From NCBI GenBank assembly GCA_030624325.1, contig JAUXKJ010000004.1:1-10497 (forward strand): a DNA stretch of 10,497 nt. The letters are read 5' to 3'. The position numbers and the translations under genes are program-made. This stretch comes from Nitrososphaerota archaeon (GTDB lineage Archaea; Thermoproteota; Nitrososphaeria; Nitrososphaerales; Nitrosopumilaceae). The notes below the pieces were generated by a model. That model made no database searches. It was not told where the DNA came from and worked only from the letters and a program-made list of their open reading frames with translations. This document shows positions 1 to 6,038 of the stretch, piece after piece; the first letter of the stretch is position 1; each line of letters begins with the position of its first letter.

Positions 1-108
1 ATTGATTATATCAAGTCAGGCCAAGAAAGATTATCAAAAAATATAGATCTTGAAAAGGCCTCCAAAAAATTGACAATAATGATTAATGCTATTGAAAAAA
101 ATGCATGA
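1..108 (+). CDS. C-terminal tail of an unidentified protein (5' end outside window)
   Basis: An open frame runs from base 1 to a TGA at 106-108. It encodes 35 residues ending in ...INAIEKNA, with no stop in between. The peptide is lysine-rich and looks helical, with regularly spaced Leu/Ile. The stop overlaps the start of the next gene in an ATGA arrangement (105-108), the usual sign of translational coupling, and this is the main evidence that the frame is real. I do not recognise the family from this tail and give no function. Confidence 0.6.
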   Translation: MDYIKSGQERLSKNIDLEKASKKLTIMINAIEKNA

Positions 109-506
109 CGCGTTCTACAAAGATCGTGACTTGCTTTCTTACAAATGGCGAAAAAATCCTTCTACTCAAAAGAAGCGACAAAGTAAAAAGTATGAGAGAA
201 CTGTGGGCAGGAATTAGCGGGATAATTGAAAAAGACGAATTGCCTATTGCCCGTGCTAAAATTGAGATATTTGAGGAAGTTGGATTAGATGAGGAACAAA
301 TTATACTCGTAAAAAAGGCTGAAAAAATGAGAATTGTTTCTCCACAGTATAAAAATCACGAATGGGAAGTTTTTCCGTTTCTATTTGAGACAAAAAACCC
401 AGAGATAAAACTAAACTGGGAAAACTCTGAATATAATTGGATAAAGGTTGAAGATATGTCTAATTATGATACAGTTCCAAGTTTAAAGAAAGATCTCCAC
501 AACTAG
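105..506 (+). CDS. Nudix hydrolase domain protein
   Basis: A 133-residue single-domain Nudix protein, a family that hydrolyses nucleoside diphosphates linked to another moiety; the substrate here is unknown. The Nudix box (consensus GX5EX7REUXEEXGU) spans residues 39-61: G39, E45, E54, the metal-binding pair E57-E58, then G60-L61. The box arginine is replaced by Ile53, with Lys52 beside it, so metal binding may be intact while the helix-stabilising salt bridge is altered. The start ATG overlaps the TGA of the upstream gene, so the two are probably translated together. The 3' end overlaps the 3' end of thiC by 24 bp in convergent orientation. Proximity to thiC could hint at clean-up of thiamine-related pyrophosphates, but that is speculation. 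Family assignment is firm; function is open. Confidence 0.85.
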   Translation: MTRSTKIVTCFLTNGEKILLLKRSDKVKSMRELWAGISGIIEKDELPIARAKIEIFEEVGLDEEQIILVKKAEKMRIVSPQYKNHEWEVFPFLFETKNPEIKLNWENSEYNWIKVEDMSNYDTVPSLKKDLHN

Positions 507-1826
507 ATTTATATTTTTAATTTGTTTATCATATTTACGTTGTTGAGGCAACATAATGTAAACACATGCAGTACCGCACATAGTACATGGAACATTGTTG
601 CCAAGTCTTTGACCAGTTCTACTATGAATTCTGGCAGCTTCTTCTGGATCAATTGATAATGCCAATTGTTTTTCCCAATCAAGAGTGCGTCTGGCTTCTG
701 TCATTTTCAAATCCCATTTGATTGCTTTATCTCGAATTTTTACGAGATCACCTGCATGTGCAGCAATTCTGTATGCAATCAATCCTGCTTTGACTTCTTG
801 GGCATTTGGCAATGCCAAGTGTTCAGATGGAGTCAAATAACATAACAGATCTACTCCCTCACTAGCAGAAACTGCAGCTCCAATTGCACTTGCTATATGA
901 TCATGGCCTGAAGCAACATCAGTTACTAAAGGACCAAGTACATAATATGGTACATCACCAATTAATGATTTAGCTAACCTGACATTTGTTGCAACTTCAT
1001 TTAATGGAACGTGGCCAGGACCTTCAACCATAACTTGAACATCTTTTTCATGGGCTCGTTTTGTCAAACGTGCAACATTTATCATTTCTTGGATTTGTAA
1101 TTCATCATGTGAATCTAAAATTGAACCTGGTCTTAATGCATCACCAAGACTAAAAGTCACGTCATATTTTCTTGCCAATTCTATAAGATAATCAAAGTGA
1201 GAAAAGTAAGGATTTTCTTTATCATATTTTAGCATCCAGGCAGCAGTAATGGTTCCTCCTTTGCTGACGACGCCTCCGTATCTTTCAACCTTTAGAATTT
1301 TTTTTGCAATATCTTTAGTTATTCCAGAGTGTATTGTAGTGTAATCTACTCCGTCTTTGACATTATTTTCAAAGGCGTTAAGAAAATCATCTTCAGTAAG
1401 ATCAAGGGGATTTTTGTGTTTTTCAACGCCAAAATTGTATGCTTCGTAAATTGGCACCGTTCCAAAGGTAATAGGAGCTGCATCTAATAGAGCGCGGCGA
1501 ATTGTTCCAACATCACCTCCATCACTCAAATCCATTATTGTGTCTGCATGATATTTTACTGCAACTTTGGCCTTTTCAATTTCTTCATCAAGGTCAACTT
1601 TGAGAGTGGAAGTTCCAATGTTTACATTTACTTTAGTTTTTAGTCCCTTTCCGATGCCAACATTGTGTATTTTTTGAGGCCTGGTGTTATTACTTGGAAT
1701 AATTATTGAGCCCCTTGCAATTTTTGGCAATAACCAATCTATTGTAACATCCTCATCTTTCGCAACAAGTTTCATTTGCTCAGTTGCAACACCTCTTCGA
1801 GCTGCACTCATTTGTGTACTCAACAT
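483..1826 (-). CDS. thiC: Phosphomethylpyrimidine synthase ThiC
   Basis: ThiC is a radical-SAM-type Fe-S enzyme that converts aminoimidazole ribotide to HMP phosphate, the pyrimidine half of thiamine, in the cytosol. Seen here are the N-terminal STQMSAARRG segment, MVEGPGHVPL, the histidine-rich SGHDHIASAIG stretch, LLCYLTPSEHLALPNA, and the C-terminal cysteine cluster PCTMCGTAC. I choose the ATG at 1826 (447 aa) rather than the in-frame TTG at 1856. The TTG would lie in the TTTAAA promoter element, ThiC proteins normally begin close to the TQM-AARRG segment, and 1826 sits about 25 nt from that element, as expected for a leaderless mRNA. The cysteines (414, 417 and 421 with this start) are spaced CX2CX3C, one residue shorter than the usual CX2CX4C. 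The gene is divergent from thiDN, the next step of the pathway. Confidence 0.96.
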   Translation of the reverse strand: MLSTQMSAARRGVATEQMKLVAKDEDVTIDWLLPKIARGSIIIPSNNTRPQKIHNVGIGKGLKTKVNVNIGTSTLKVDLDEEIEKAKVAVKYHADTIMDLSDGGDVGTIRRALLDAAPITFGTVPIYEAYNFGVEKHKNPLDLTEDDFLNAFENNVKDGVDYTTIHSGITKDIAKKILKVERYGGVVSKGGTITAAWMLKYDKENPYFSHFDYLIELARKYDVTFSLGDALRPGSILDSHDELQIQEMINVARLTKRAHEKDVQVMVEGPGHVPLNEVATNVRLAKSLIGDVPYYVLGPLVTDVASGHDHIASAIGAAVSASEGVDLLCYLTPSEHLALPNAQEVKAGLIAYRIAAHAGDLVKIRDKAIKWDLKMTEARRTLDWEKQLALSIDPEEAARIHSRTGQRLGNNVPCTMCGTACVYIMLPQQRKYDKQIKNINLVVEIFL

Positions 1827-1847
1827 ACTATCTACATTTTTACTAGA

Positions 1848-1853
1848 TTTAAA
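1848..1853. promoter_or_regulatory. Palindromic TATA box probably shared by thiC and thiDN
   Basis: TTTAAA reads identically on both strands. Its centre (1850.5) is 24.5 nt from the thiC ATG (1826) and 23.5 or 26.5 nt from the two possible thiDN ATGs (1874, 1877). That is the archaeal TATA-to-start-site distance in both directions, so one element could serve two leaderless divergent transcripts. No second TATA-like box was seen in the 47-bp spacer. This is inferred from position, without transcript data. Confidence 0.6.
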
Positions 1854-1873
1854 CAATAGTTTCTTCAGGTATC

Positions 1874-3181
1874 ATGATGAACGTTCTTTCAATTGCAGGA
1901 TCTGATCCATCATCGGGTGCAGGGATCCAATCAGATATCAAAACATTCTCGTCACTTGGGGCGTATGGACTAACGGTAATTACTTCAATTACTAGTCAAA
2001 ACACATCTACATTCTCAAATGTCGAATCTGTTTCTCCAAAGATGATTAAGAGCCAAATTGATTCAATCATTTCTGATTTTAGAATAAATGCTATCAAAGT
2101 GGGAATGGTGTATAACACAAAATCAATCCAAGCAATTTTTTCAAAATTAAAAAATTCAAAGATACCCATTATTTTAGATCCTGTCATAAAATCAACAACA
2201 GGAGGAGATCTTTTAGAAAAATCCTCTCTAACTAGTTACAAAAAACTGCTAATCCCTTTGGCATATGCTATAACTCCCAACGTTTTAGAGGCTGAAAAAT
2301 TATCAGGAGTTAAAATTAAAACAAAAAGAGATTTACGACATTCTGCACAAAAAATTCTAAAATTAGGTGCAAAAAATGTGGTAATTACGGGTACCGAGTT
2401 TGAAAAAGGAAAAATTGCAGATTTTGTAGTTGAAGATTCTGTTAATTATTTTGTAAATGGAAAAAAATTAACAAAAATTATTCATGGTAGTGGATGTAAC
2501 TTTTCATCAGCCTTAACTGTAGCAATTGCTAAAGGAAAAAACTTTGGTAATGCAGTAAAGTTTGCAAAAGATTATTCATATAATTCCTTAAAAAATTCAA
2601 AAAAAATTGGAAAAGGTCATTTAATTAGTAACTCATTGCCCAAAGTTGAAACAGAAGAGAAATTTCTCAGTAGCGCAATTACTAAATTTCAGAAAATAAG
2701 CAAAGTACATACTCTAATTCCAGAATGCCAAACCAATTTTGTATATTCAAAAAAAAATCCAGTTTCAAAAAATGATATTCTTGGAATAGAAGGCAGAATC
2801 GTAAAAGCTGGAAGCAGTGTAGTTATGGCTGGCAACCTAAAGTATGGAGGTTCAAAACATGTTGCCACTGCCGTCTTAGAAGCTTCAAAAAAGTTTCCAA
2901 AAATTAGGTCTTCATTGAATGTAAAGTATGAACAAAAAATAATTCAAAAAGCAAAAAAGAATGGATTAGTTGTTTTAAGTTACAATAGAGATGAAGAACC
3001 AGAATCATCAACACATAAAGAAAATACTACAATTTCTTGGGGAATAAAAAACGCAATAAAAAATTCTAAAAAACCTCCTGACTTGATTTTCCATAAAGGT
3101 GACCTTGGAAAGGAACCAATGATTTTAATTTTTGCTCAAAACCCGGATGAGGTACTAAAAAAGATCAAAAAAATTTTGTAA
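1874..3181 (+). CDS. thiDN: ThiD-ThiN fusion: HMP(-P) kinase / thiamine-phosphate synthase
   Basis: A 435-residue bifunctional protein. Residues about 1-260 are ThiD, a ribokinase-fold kinase that phosphorylates HMP and HMP-P to HMP-PP. It opens with LSIAGSDPSSGAGIQSD and has DPV at 102-104 and the anion-hole/catalytic motif HGSGC at 204-208. Residues about 265-435 are ThiN, the archaeal non-homologous replacement for ThiE, which joins HMP-PP and thiazole phosphate. Recognisable ThiN segments are IPECQTNFVYS (282-292), GIEGRIVKAG (304-313), GGSKHVATAVLEA (325-337) and DLIFHKGDLGKEP (403-415). ThiC on the opposite strand supplies HMP-P, so the divergent pair covers the pyrimidine branch and the coupling step. 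Two ATGs (1874, 1877) stand at the start; MNVLSIAGSD from 1877 is equally plausible. ThiN can also occur fused to DNA-binding domains as a regulator, but here it is fused to the kinase. Confidence 0.95.
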   Translation: MMNVLSIAGSDPSSGAGIQSDIKTFSSLGAYGLTVITSITSQNTSTFSNVESVSPKMIKSQIDSIISDFRINAIKVGMVYNTKSIQAIFSKLKNSKIPIILDPVIKSTTGGDLLEKSSLTSYKKLLIPLAYAITPNVLEAEKLSGVKIKTKRDLRHSAQKILKLGAKNVVITGTEFEKGKIADFVVEDSVNYFVNGKKLTKIIHGSGCNFSSALTVAIAKGKNFGNAVKFAKDYSYNSLKNSKKIGKGHLISNSLPKVETEEKFLSSAITKFQKISKVHTLIPECQTNFVYSKKNPVSKNDILGIEGRIVKAGSSVVMAGNLKYGGSKHVATAVLEASKKFPKIRSSLNVKYEQKIIQKAKKNGLVVLSYNRDEEPESSTHKENTTISWGIKNAIKNSKKPPDLIFHKGDLGKEPMILIFAQNPDEVLKKIKKIL

Positions 3182-3222
3182 GACAAGTTCGATTGTAATG
3201 TTCTTGAAATCTATACCTCAAC

Positions 3223-3228
3223 ATAAAT
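3223..3228 (+). promoter_or_regulatory. TATA-like box of the nucleotidyltransferase-GNAT operon
   Basis: ATAAAT is centred about 27.5 nt before the GTG start at 3253. With no Shine-Dalgarno-like sequence before that GTG, the spacing fits a leaderless transcript beginning at or next to it. Confidence 0.45.
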
Positions 3229-3252
3229 AGTCATTATTTCAAATACCAAACC

Positions 3253-3954
3253 GTGAAGGCAGTAATACTAGCTGGTGGATTAGGTACAAGATTGCAACCA
3301 TATACTACATTTGTTCCAAAACCAATGCTACCTTTAGGTGAAAAGCCTCTTTTGGAACATCTTATAGAATGGTTGAAAGGACATGGAATAAAATCAATTG
3401 TCTTGTGTGTAAGTTATCTAAAGAAAGCCATAGAAGATTATTTTGAAGATGGTGCAAGATTTGGTGTAAATATAGAATATGCAGCTGTAAGCAAGCCTCT
3501 TGCTACAGCTGGACAGCTAAAAACTGCTGAAAAATTCATTGATGATACCTTTGTTTGTGTTTATGGAGATTCTATTTTTGATTTTAATTTGAAAAATATG
3601 ATTACTCAGCACAAGAAAAAAAGAGCCTTCGTTACCATGAGTCTATTTGAATACAAAACTCGACTAAATTATGGAGTAATAGAGACTACAAAAAATGGTA
3701 AAGTTACAGGATGGAATGAAAAGCCTGAGATTAAAGCAGACATTAACATGGGATGTTATATAATGGAGCCTCAAGTTTTTTCTCTAATCCCAAAAAATAT
3801 TCCCTACGGTATGGACAATGTGATTAAAAAAGCAATGTCAAAGAAAAAACCAATCAATGGATTCATTGTCAAAAAAGGGTTCATGGATATTGGTGACAAA
3901 ACCTCTTACAAAAAAGCCTATCAACAATTCCTTGAAAAATTAGGAAATATTTGA
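3253..3954 (+). CDS. Sugar-1-phosphate nucleotidyltransferase, catalytic domain only
   Basis: A 233-residue NTP_transferase enzyme that joins a sugar 1-phosphate to an NTP, giving an NDP-sugar and pyrophosphate. It shows the N-terminal nucleotide-binding signature LAGGLGTRLQPYT (6-18), PKPMLPLGEKP (22-32) with the conserved lysine, the ATAGQL segment (84-89), the metal-binding YGDSIFD (104-110), NEKP (155-158) and a C-terminal DIGD (212-215). It ends there: the left-handed beta-helix acetyltransferase domain of GlmU-type bifunctional enzymes is absent. The start is GTG, preceded by a TATA-like box rather than a ribosome site. The gene lies 7 bp upstream of a GNA1-like acetyltransferase. Glucose, mannose or GlcNAc 1-phosphate are all possible substrates; sequence alone does not decide, though the neighbour favours an amino sugar. 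Confidence 0.9.
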   Translation: MKAVILAGGLGTRLQPYTTFVPKPMLPLGEKPLLEHLIEWLKGHGIKSIVLCVSYLKKAIEDYFEDGARFGVNIEYAAVSKPLATAGQLKTAEKFIDDTFVCVYGDSIFDFNLKNMITQHKKKRAFVTMSLFEYKTRLNYGVIETTKNGKVTGWNEKPEIKADINMGCYIMEPQVFSLIPKNIPYGMDNVIKKAMSKKKPINGFIVKKGFMDIGDKTSYKKAYQQFLEKLGNI

Positions 3955-3961
3955 TGAAGTA

Positions 3962-4399
3962 ATGGCTGATGTTACATTTAGAAAATTAGAAGAAAGCGAC
4001 ATTATGGGTGGATTTTTAGAATCGCTAGATTCGCTTCGAAAAGCAAGTGATCTATCTGAAGAAAAATCAAAAGAAATTTTCAATAAAATAAAGTCAAACC
4101 CAAATCATGTAGTTTTTGTTGCAGTTTTAGATTCCAAAGTGATTGGTTCTACCACATTGTTAATTGAGCCCAAATTTATTCATCAAGGCGGAAAGGTTGG
4201 CCATATTGAAGATGTGGTAATTGCCAAGGAACATCAAGGAACAGGCATTGGTGAGAAATTGATTAATTTCGTTTTAGATCACGCCAAACAAAATCAATGT
4301 TACAAAACAATTTTAGATTGTACAGATGATGTAAAACAATTTTATGAAAAAATTGGTTTTAAAAAACATTCAAACTGCATGAGATTCGATCACATTTAG
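3962..4399 (+). CDS. GNA1-like glucosamine-6-phosphate N-acetyltransferase (GNAT family)
   Basis: A 145-residue GNAT-fold acetyltransferase using acetyl-CoA. The C-terminal half resembles eukaryotic GNA1 strikingly: FIHQGGKVGHIEDVVI (72-87), the acetyl-CoA pyrophosphate loop HQGTGIGEKLI (91-101), CYKTILDC (113-120) and VKQFYEKIGF (124-133). In yeast GNA1, from memory, the equivalents are IIHELGLCGHIEDIAV, YQGQGLGKLLI, CYKIILDC and VKFYEKCGF. GNA1 acetylates glucosamine 6-phosphate to GlcNAc-6-P on the way to UDP-GlcNAc. The gene follows the nucleotidyltransferase by 7 bp with no promoter between, so the two are probably one transcript and one pathway. Its stop overlaps the stop of the opposing membrane-protein gene by 4 bp. 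The GNAT family is certain; the specific substrate is inferred from the motif match and the neighbour. Confidence 0.85.
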   Translation: MADVTFRKLEESDIMGGFLESLDSLRKASDLSEEKSKEIFNKIKSNPNHVVFVAVLDSKVIGSTTLLIEPKFIHQGGKVGHIEDVVIAKEHQGTGIGEKLINFVLDHAKQNQCYKTILDCTDDVKQFYEKIGFKKHSNCMRFDHI

Positions 4400-4818
4400 A
4401 AATATTCTTTTTTTGGCCGTTTCTTTTTTACTCGAAGTAAAATTATGCCTGTAATCATTACAGGAATTGATACTGCCATAAAGAGTGGTGGAGTAATTGT
4501 TACTGCTGGTAGCAAATAGTTTGTATCAATTTCATCCAAGAGAAGTTGCGCAATTATCATGCCAACTAAAAGTATTGCACCACCTGCAATAATCATTTTA
4601 CCAATTGGTTTTGAGCCATATCTTTTTGACATTATATAAGATGTTCCGCAAAGAATTACAGCTGGTGCAACACCAATTGAAATAAACTGAAGAATTTTTG
4701 GTTCTGGTTCAATAGGAATCTGAGGTTCTATCAAAAAGTAATACAATGATAAAATTTCACCAACAAACATTATGAATAGACCAAGAGCGGCAGCTGCAAT
4801 GTATTTTTCAATTGCCAT
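4396..4818 (-). CDS. Four-helix membrane protein of unknown function
   Basis: A 140-residue integral membrane protein I do not recognise. Four hydrophobic segments are visible at about 6-29, 43-63, 73-94 and 103-129. A Pro/Glu-rich loop (PQIPIEPEP, 32-40) follows helix 1 and a DEID loop follows helix 3. Basic residues are concentrated in the 64-74 loop and in the tail (KKKRPKK, 131-137), so the positive-inside rule puts both termini in the cytoplasm. No catalytic or ligand motif stands out, and no signal peptide separate from helix 1. The ATG at 4818 is supported by a TATA-like box about 28 nt upstream. Its last codons are antisense to T-runs that may end the opposing operon's transcript. It is probably a lineage-conserved hypothetical. 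Confidence 0.8.
   Translation of the reverse strand: MAIEKYIAAAALGLFIMFVGEILSLYYFLIEPQIPIEPEPKILQFISIGVAPAVILCGTSYIMSKRYGSKPIGKMIIAGGAILLVGMIIAQLLLDEIDTNYLLPAVTITPPLFMAVSIPVMITGIILLRVKKKRPKKEYF
4408..4429 (+). terminator. Poly-T terminator of the nucleotidyltransferase-GNAT operon
   Basis: A T7 (4408-4414) and a T6 (4424-4429) follow the GNAT stop within 30 nt. Archaeal RNA polymerase stops at such T-runs without needing a hairpin. The same bases encode the Lys-rich tail of the opposing gene. Confidence 0.45.
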
Positions 4819-4840
4819 GTATTCTCAATTTTAACAGTCG

Positions 4841-4849
4841 ATAAATAAA
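4841..4849 (-). promoter_or_regulatory. TATA-like box of the membrane-protein gene
   Basis: On the minus strand the stretch reads TTTATTTAT, its TTTATT part centred about 28 nt before the ATG at 4818. It lies in the short gap after the galT-like gene, so the membrane protein can be transcribed separately. Confidence 0.45.
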
Positions 4850-4862
4850 CTATTCAGAAATT

Positions 4863-5879
4863 CTAAACTATACCAACCAGGTTGGCCAATTCCTTCCTAC
4901 AGGAAGCTCCTAATTTTTCTGCAGCCTGCTCAGGAGATATTTTGTTTAGGAAAATTCCATAACCACGTTCAAGACCAGACCATGCGTCAGTAATTGGATA
5001 TACTTCAATGTGCCAATGAATTTGTCTACTGTTCTTCTTTTCAGGCGATAAGTGAAATACCAGATTATATGAAAGGTCTTTAATACTATTGGAAAGGCCG
5101 CCAAGTGTTGCACGCAGTAGAAGAGACAAATCATTTATTTCCTTTTGAGAAATTTTTGAAAAACTTGTTGTGTGTTTTTTAGGACAAATCCAAAATTCAT
5201 ATGGATATGATGGTGCCCAAGGACAAAATGCCACATAACCTTCTGTTTGCAAAATTTGTCGTGGACCTCCAATCTCAGCAGTAACGGTTTGACACAAGGC
5301 ACAGACTCCTTTTTCGTTAAGAATTTTGTGCGATGCCTCTGCTTCGGATTCTATTATTGGTGGAATTGTGGAAAATGTAACCACATGCATATGAGGATGA
5401 GGAGTGTCGCTTCCTGCCTCTTTGCCATGGTTTGCATAAATTGAGACATAGGTTACTCCTTTTTGGGTGTAAAGCCATCTTAGTCTGTCTTGAATAACCA
5501 CCAAGACGTTAGACCATTGCTCGACATCAATTGTTGAAAGGGTATCTTTTGGTTTTGGCGAGGCAACAACGATATAATGATACCCGTATGCAGGCTCGCT
5601 ATAATGTGGTTTGTCACTATAGGAATTTTCAGTTGTTGTAGATACAGCCGGATTTTTACTCTCAAAAACCCTAATTGACCAATTTTTTACATAGTCATCT
5701 TCGCTATCCTGTAACCTTTGAAGCATGCCGTCTCTTGCTACCAAGGAAAGCACAGATGGGTTTGTCATGGATTCATTTCCAGGAGCGTAAGGTGATTTTT
5801 TCTGTTCATAGGATTTTCCATTTTTGGGGTTTATGATCATGAACTTTTCAAGAACGTAGTCTTTGCGCATCTCCCCCAT
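4863..5879 (-). CDS. galT: Galactose-1-phosphate uridylyltransferase-family protein with HPHMH motif
   Basis: A 338-residue member of the GalT branch of the HIT superfamily, enzymes that move a nucleotidyl group through a covalent histidine intermediate. Family marks are NPKNGKSYEQ (17-26), ANHGKEAGSDTPHPHMH (149-165), a CxxC pair (C193, C196) that may bind zinc, WICPKKH (230-236) in the second half-domain, IHWHIEVYP (287-295) and GLERGYGIFLN (302-312). Canonical GalT has HPHxQ; here the last position is His165, giving the HxHxH pattern of HIT hydrolases. Nucleotide or sugar specificity may therefore differ from classical GalT, for example an adenylyl rather than uridylyl enzyme. The start at 5879 is favoured over the ATG at 5870 by a TATA-like box about 28 nt upstream. 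No other galactose-pathway gene is nearby. Confidence 0.85.
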   Translation of the reverse strand: MGEMRKDYVLEKFMIINPKNGKSYEQKKSPYAPGNESMTNPSVLSLVARDGMLQRLQDSEDDYVKNWSIRVFESKNPAVSTTTENSYSDKPHYSEPAYGYHYIVVASPKPKDTLSTIDVEQWSNVLVVIQDRLRWLYTQKGVTYVSIYANHGKEAGSDTPHPHMHVVTFSTIPPIIESEAEASHKILNEKGVCALCQTVTAEIGGPRQILQTEGYVAFCPWAPSYPYEFWICPKKHTTSFSKISQKEINDLSLLLRATLGGLSNSIKDLSYNLVFHLSPEKKNSRQIHWHIEVYPITDAWSGLERGYGIFLNKISPEQAAEKLGASCRKELANLVGIV

Positions 5880-5903
5880 AACAGATAGTGAAAAAAAATG
5901 CGT

Positions 5904-5910
5904 GTTAAAA
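5904..5910 (-). promoter_or_regulatory. Weak TATA-like box of the galT-family gene
   Basis: The minus strand reads TTTTAAC, centred about 28 nt before the ATG at 5879. The match is poor but it is the best in the spacer at the expected distance. Confidence 0.3.
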
Positions 5911-5961
5911 GCTTTCTATGGATCGATATTTTTAGATTAAAGTGTCAAACCAATTGCAAGA

Positions 5962-5967
5962 TTTAAA
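5962..5967 (+). promoter_or_regulatory. TATA box of apgM
   Basis: TTTAAA is centred at 5964.5, predicting transcription from about 5989-5993. That is some 45-50 nt upstream of the first ordinary start codon (GTG, 6039) but just before an in-frame CTG at 5997. It supports an apgM start upstream of 6039. Confidence 0.45.
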
Positions 5968-6038
5968 ACAGTCATAAAAAAAGTTGAAAAACGGAGCTGA
6001 GGGATATAACTGAAAATTCTGATGTTCATTTAGTTTAT

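Noticed and set aside
1827..1856. TTG at 1856 as the thiC start
   Set aside because: It lies in the TTTAAA promoter element and adds ten residues not typical of ThiC. ATG 1826 fits both homology and promoter spacing.
1827..1860. ACTAT...ATAGT inverted repeat as a regulator operator
   Set aside because: The arms are five bases, AT-rich and 24 nt apart, which is expected by chance in this composition.
1827..1873. TPP riboswitch between thiC and thiDN
   Set aside because: The spacer is only 47 bp and promoter placement suggests leaderless mRNAs, leaving no room for a riboswitch.
5871..5877. GGGGGAG before the second ATG of the galT-family gene as a ribosome site
   Set aside because: It directly abuts the ATG at 5870 with no spacing, so it is more likely codons 2-3 of a protein starting at 5879.
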